This document shows, in pieces, positions 61,873-64,000 of a DNA stretch of 64,000 bases. Source of the stretch: Peribacillus acanthi (GTDB taxonomy: Bacteria; Bacillota; Bacilli; Bacillales; DSM-1321); assembly GCF_003073175.1 (NCBI RefSeq), contig NZ_QBBX01000001.1, forward strand, positions 288,647 to 352,646. The letters are read 5' to 3'. The notes beneath the pieces are model-generated. The model searched no databases. It saw only the letters and a list, made by a program, of their open reading frames with translations, and had not been told where the DNA came from. The translations under genes were made by a program, and so were the position numbers. Numbering within the stretch: position 1 is the first letter of the stretch; every line of letters starts with the position of its first letter.

Positions 61873-62553
61873 ATGGATCAAACTTATAATTTTGAAGATA
61901 TTATCAAAAAAAGTGTATTGAAATTTGAATCCTTTGGTAAAATTGATATTTTTAATATCTGCTTAGGATTAATGATTTCATTTTGCATCGGCTTGTTTAT
62001 ATATTGGGTTTATAAAAAGACGTTCAAAGGGGTCGTTTATAGCCATAATTTTAATATTACATTAGTGTTAATGACGATGATTACTTCTTTAATTATCATG
62101 ACCATTAGCACAAACATTGTTTTGTCACTTGGTATGGTTGGGGCCTTGAGTATAGTTCGATTTAGAACAGCAATCAAAGATCCTATCGATATTGTATACA
62201 TGTTTTGGTCGATTTCTATTGGTATAGCAGTGGGAGCTGGAATTTACGTCTTGGCTATAATAGGCAGCTTGTTTATTGCATTCGCAATTTTTATTTTAAC
62301 TCGACGTAAACTAACGGAAACCACTTACCTATTAATTATTCACCATGATGAGGAAGCAACTATTGAAGTGAAAAGGCAACTTAGAAAGCTAAATTACACG
62401 ATGAAGTCAAAAATAGTTCGAAATCATTTCACAGAATTAACTGTAGAGATTAAACTAAAGATTGATAATACAGGTTTTATTCATTCTTTATCAAGTGTAG
62501 AAGGGGTAAAGGATGTTTCTTTAGTGCAATATAATGGAGATTATGCAGTTTGA
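61873..62553 (+). CDS. DUF4956 membrane protein
   Basis: The 226-residue protein has four membrane segments (about 25-150) with the family motif SLGMVGALSIVRFRTAIKDP, quoted in part, and a small cytosolic ferredoxin-like C-terminal domain (about 155-226). DUF4956 proteins are regular partners of VTC and CotH proteins. Function is unknown; a channel or anchor for the VTC protein is possible. Start ATG 61873; another ATG at 61869 is in a different frame. It is the last gene of the operon. Confidence 0.88.
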   Translation: MDQTYNFEDIIKKSVLKFESFGKIDIFNICLGLMISFCIGLFIYWVYKKTFKGVVYSHNFNITLVLMTMITSLIIMTISTNIVLSLGMVGALSIVRFRTAIKDPIDIVYMFWSISIGIAVGAGIYVLAIIGSLFIAFAIFILTRRKLTETTYLLIIHHDEEATIEVKRQLRKLNYTMKSKIVRNHFTELTVEIKLKIDNTGFIHSLSSVEGVKDVSLVQYNGDYAV

Positions 62554-62582
62554 AAAACGGGGCTTATTAACAGCCCCGATTT
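62554..62582. terminator. Bidirectional terminator of the Pel operon
   Basis: CGGGGC (62558-62563) and GCCCCG (62573-62578) form a stem between convergent genes. TTTATTTT lies to the right and AAAA to the left, so it can serve both strands. Confidence 0.85.
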
Positions 62583-63411
62583 ATTTTAATTCATTATAGT
62601 AATCATCTTTATTTATAAATGACGTAAATCCTTGGTTTAAACTATACTGCTTATCTTTTTTGCTAGGTGTGACCGTAAAAATTGCGACTCTTTTTCGTTT
62701 TTCTACTAGTTTAAAATAATTGATCCACTTTTGTCCCCAATCACTTTTCACTAAATCTCTAGTTCGGAAATCCTCCCACAATAGGCCGTCTAAAAATGTG
62801 TAAGAATCCGATTTAAATGTTTCAAATCCCCAATTCTGTACTAGTATTTTCTCTGGATTTGTTTGTTTGATTGATTTAAGAAGTTGTAGATAGCTATCTC
62901 GAAGTTTTTTTTGTGCTGCAGGTTCTTTTGAGAAATAATCGTCGATGTCTCCAATTGTATCAAAAAATACTCCATCTAGACCTTTATCCACTATTTCAAC
63001 TTGAATCTCATCTATTAACAATTGTTGATAATGTGGGTTTGAAATATCCATGATATAAGTGTCCCATTTTTCGATATAGATTTTCTCGTTATTTCTATAA
63101 TAATAATCCTCTTCTATAACCTTTTGGACAAAATCTGTATTCCATTTCTCTAACTCCATTAAACTTATATACCCTAAAACAATGGTTCCTTTTTCTCTCA
63201 AAATTTGAATTTGTTCTTTAGTAAATTCGTGTGGTTCTATGATAACCATATCCATCTTAGAAAGTTTATTTAGAATTTCTTCATTTACTTTTCCATAATA
63301 AATGGTGTAGTTTTTTACAGAGTTTAAAGGGCTTGAAAAATTGGAGGCACCAGTTAGCAAAAATAAAGAAATACAGGCTAAAACAAGGGATAACGCCCTG
63401 GAAATTTTCAT
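62581..63411 (-). CDS. Secreted GH114-like (PelA-hydrolase-like) protein
   Basis: The 276-residue protein starts at ATG 63411 behind GGAG; an upstream ATG at 63423 overlaps that site. A signal peptide (KISRALSLVLACISLFLLTG) precedes a TIM-barrel domain of the GH114/endo-alpha-1,4-polygalactosaminidase type: YYGKVNEEIL, VIIEPHEFTKEQI, GYISLMELEKW, MDISNPHYQQLL and the catalytic-type GLDGVFFDTIGDIDD. Such enzymes cut galactosamine polymers. It stands where the hydrolase part of Pseudomonas PelA would be expected, but as a separate, convergently transcribed gene. Confidence 0.85.
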   Translation of the reverse strand: MKISRALSLVLACISLFLLTGASNFSSPLNSVKNYTIYYGKVNEEILNKLSKMDMVIIEPHEFTKEQIQILREKGTIVLGYISLMELEKWNTDFVQKVIEEDYYYRNNEKIYIEKWDTYIMDISNPHYQQLLIDEIQVEIVDKGLDGVFFDTIGDIDDYFSKEPAAQKKLRDSYLQLLKSIKQTNPEKILVQNWGFETFKSDSYTFLDGLLWEDFRTRDLVKSDWGQKWINYFKLVEKRKRVAIFTVTPSKKDKQYSLNQGFTSFINKDDYYNELK

Positions 63412-63423
63412 ATTGTACTCCAT

Positions 63424-63755
63424 TAGTCATTTGGAATTTTTGGATAATAAATTAATTATAGAATTTGTTGTGTATGTCCTACAAGGTATAAACCAAAATA
63501 ATTTACATAAGAAAGTGTATTTATTGAGACTTAATCTACGAAAATGTTTACTCAAAAATTGAATACTAATTCTGCCCTGTTTAAGCCTAAATTATTTTAC
63601 AAATGGGTAATATAGCCTAAAATATAAATATGACATTCATTTTATCCAAAATAATAAAAGGTGAATATACTATACTAACTTTTTTATTTGGAATTTAAAC
63701 ATATAGTATTGGTAGAAATAGAGTTTCAGGTTTTTAAAGAGGGATAGGGTGGAAG
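63424..63755. other. Divergent intergenic region before the cyclase gene
   Basis: About 330 AT-rich bases (promoters for both neighbours expected). ATAGGGTGG before the ATG at 63756 is the ribosome site. I see no gene or strong hairpin. Confidence 0.4.
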
Positions 63756-64000
63756 ATGATAAATATCGAAGAATATATTATCAATTTTGGACTTATGACG
63801 ACGATTATATATTTGGCAGGGTTACTTTATAAGCAGTTTCTTGTGGACATAAATGAAAGGTTTAAAAGTATTATACTTGTAGTCATTGCCATTTTCACTG
63901 GTTGGGTTTCGATGTATTTTGGGATTCATCTAAGTGATTCGGTTATATTTGATCTTCGGTTTGTGCCGGTTATTATTGCTACTTTGTATTCAACAAGGCT
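63756..64000 (+). CDS. 5TM-LYT sensor protein, probable diguanylate cyclase, partial
   Basis: Only the first 81 residues are in the window. They read MINIEEYIINFGLMTTIIYL..., with hydrophobic segments and the block WVSMYFGIHLSDSVIFDLR followed by FVPVIIATLYS, typical of the 5TMR-LYT membrane sensor domain. In Bacillales this domain is usually followed by GGDEF. That part is beyond the edge, so the cyclase activity is inferred. It would be a natural source of cyclic-di-GMP for PelD. Confidence 0.72.
   Translation, partial: MINIEEYIINFGLMTTIIYLAGLLYKQFLVDINERFKSIILVVIAIFTGWVSMYFGIHLSDSVIFDLRFVPVIIATLYSTR

Overview
The window is a piece of a low-GC, Gram-positive, motile Bacillales chromosome. 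Gene order from the yvyE-type gene and degSU through comF, the late flagellar genes, hpf, secA, prfB, cccB, ftsEX, ctpB and minJ follows the Bacillus subtilis arrangement as I know it. Sigma-D, sigma-B and sigma-A promoters and strong AAGGAGG ribosome binding sites agree with this. The AT-rich composition and TTCGGTAATAAA-type intergenic repeats make me think of Planococcaceae (Sporosarcina, Psychrobacillus and relatives), but that placement is inference.

Layout: 1-3859 holds two envelope/housekeeping genes on the minus strand, then the DegS-DegU two-component system. 3928-5936 holds two arrays of a 21-bp repeat that flank a NERD-domain gene. 6086-9542 holds degV, a coiled-coil gene with 14-residue repeats, comFA and comFC (no comFB). 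9628-16710 is the late flagellar block: yvyF, flgM, flgN, flgK, flgL, yviE, fliW, csrA, hag. 16791-20340 is a very AT-rich insertion of a glycosyltransferase, a pyruvyl-transferase-like gene and a start-less acyltransferase, probably for flagellin or surface glycan modification. 21072-25384 holds flaG, fliD, fliS, fliT, a small gene and hpf. 25491-28947 holds UDP-glucose dehydrogenase, an LCP ligase and a degenerate HD-GYP protein. 29214-42289 holds secA, prfB (programmed +1 frameshift), a YitT protein, cccB, ftsEX, an EnvC-like M23 hydrolase, ctpB, a third 21-bp repeat array and minJ. 42368-50320 is an accessory stretch with a LysE exporter, a CcdA-like protein and a copper block (SDR, MFS, copZ, copA, a His-rich protein) with two identical CsoR-like operator candidates. 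50684-62553 is a Pel-type exopolysaccharide operon: epimerase, epimerase-PelD fusion, PelE, deacetylase PelA, PelF, PelG, then CotH, VTC and DUF4956 genes. A GH114-like hydrolase faces it, and the start of a probable diguanylate cyclase lies at the right edge.

How it fits together: DegSU, FlgM, FliW and CsrA control motility. CsrA has a clear hairpin target in the hag leader. FlgK carries an inserted von Willebrand A domain, and FliD an internally duplicated domain, so the flagellar junction and cap may be adhesive. Cyclic-di-GMP links the right end: PelD keeps an RxxD inhibitory site beside a dead GGDEF motif, a cyclase starts at the edge, and a degenerate HD-GYP protein lies upstream. FtsE-FtsX and the adjacent M23 protein look like an ABC-gated cell-wall hydrolase system. 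The most unusual items are the vWA-FlgK fusion, the hierarchical 21-bp repeat arrays and the enlarged Pel operon.
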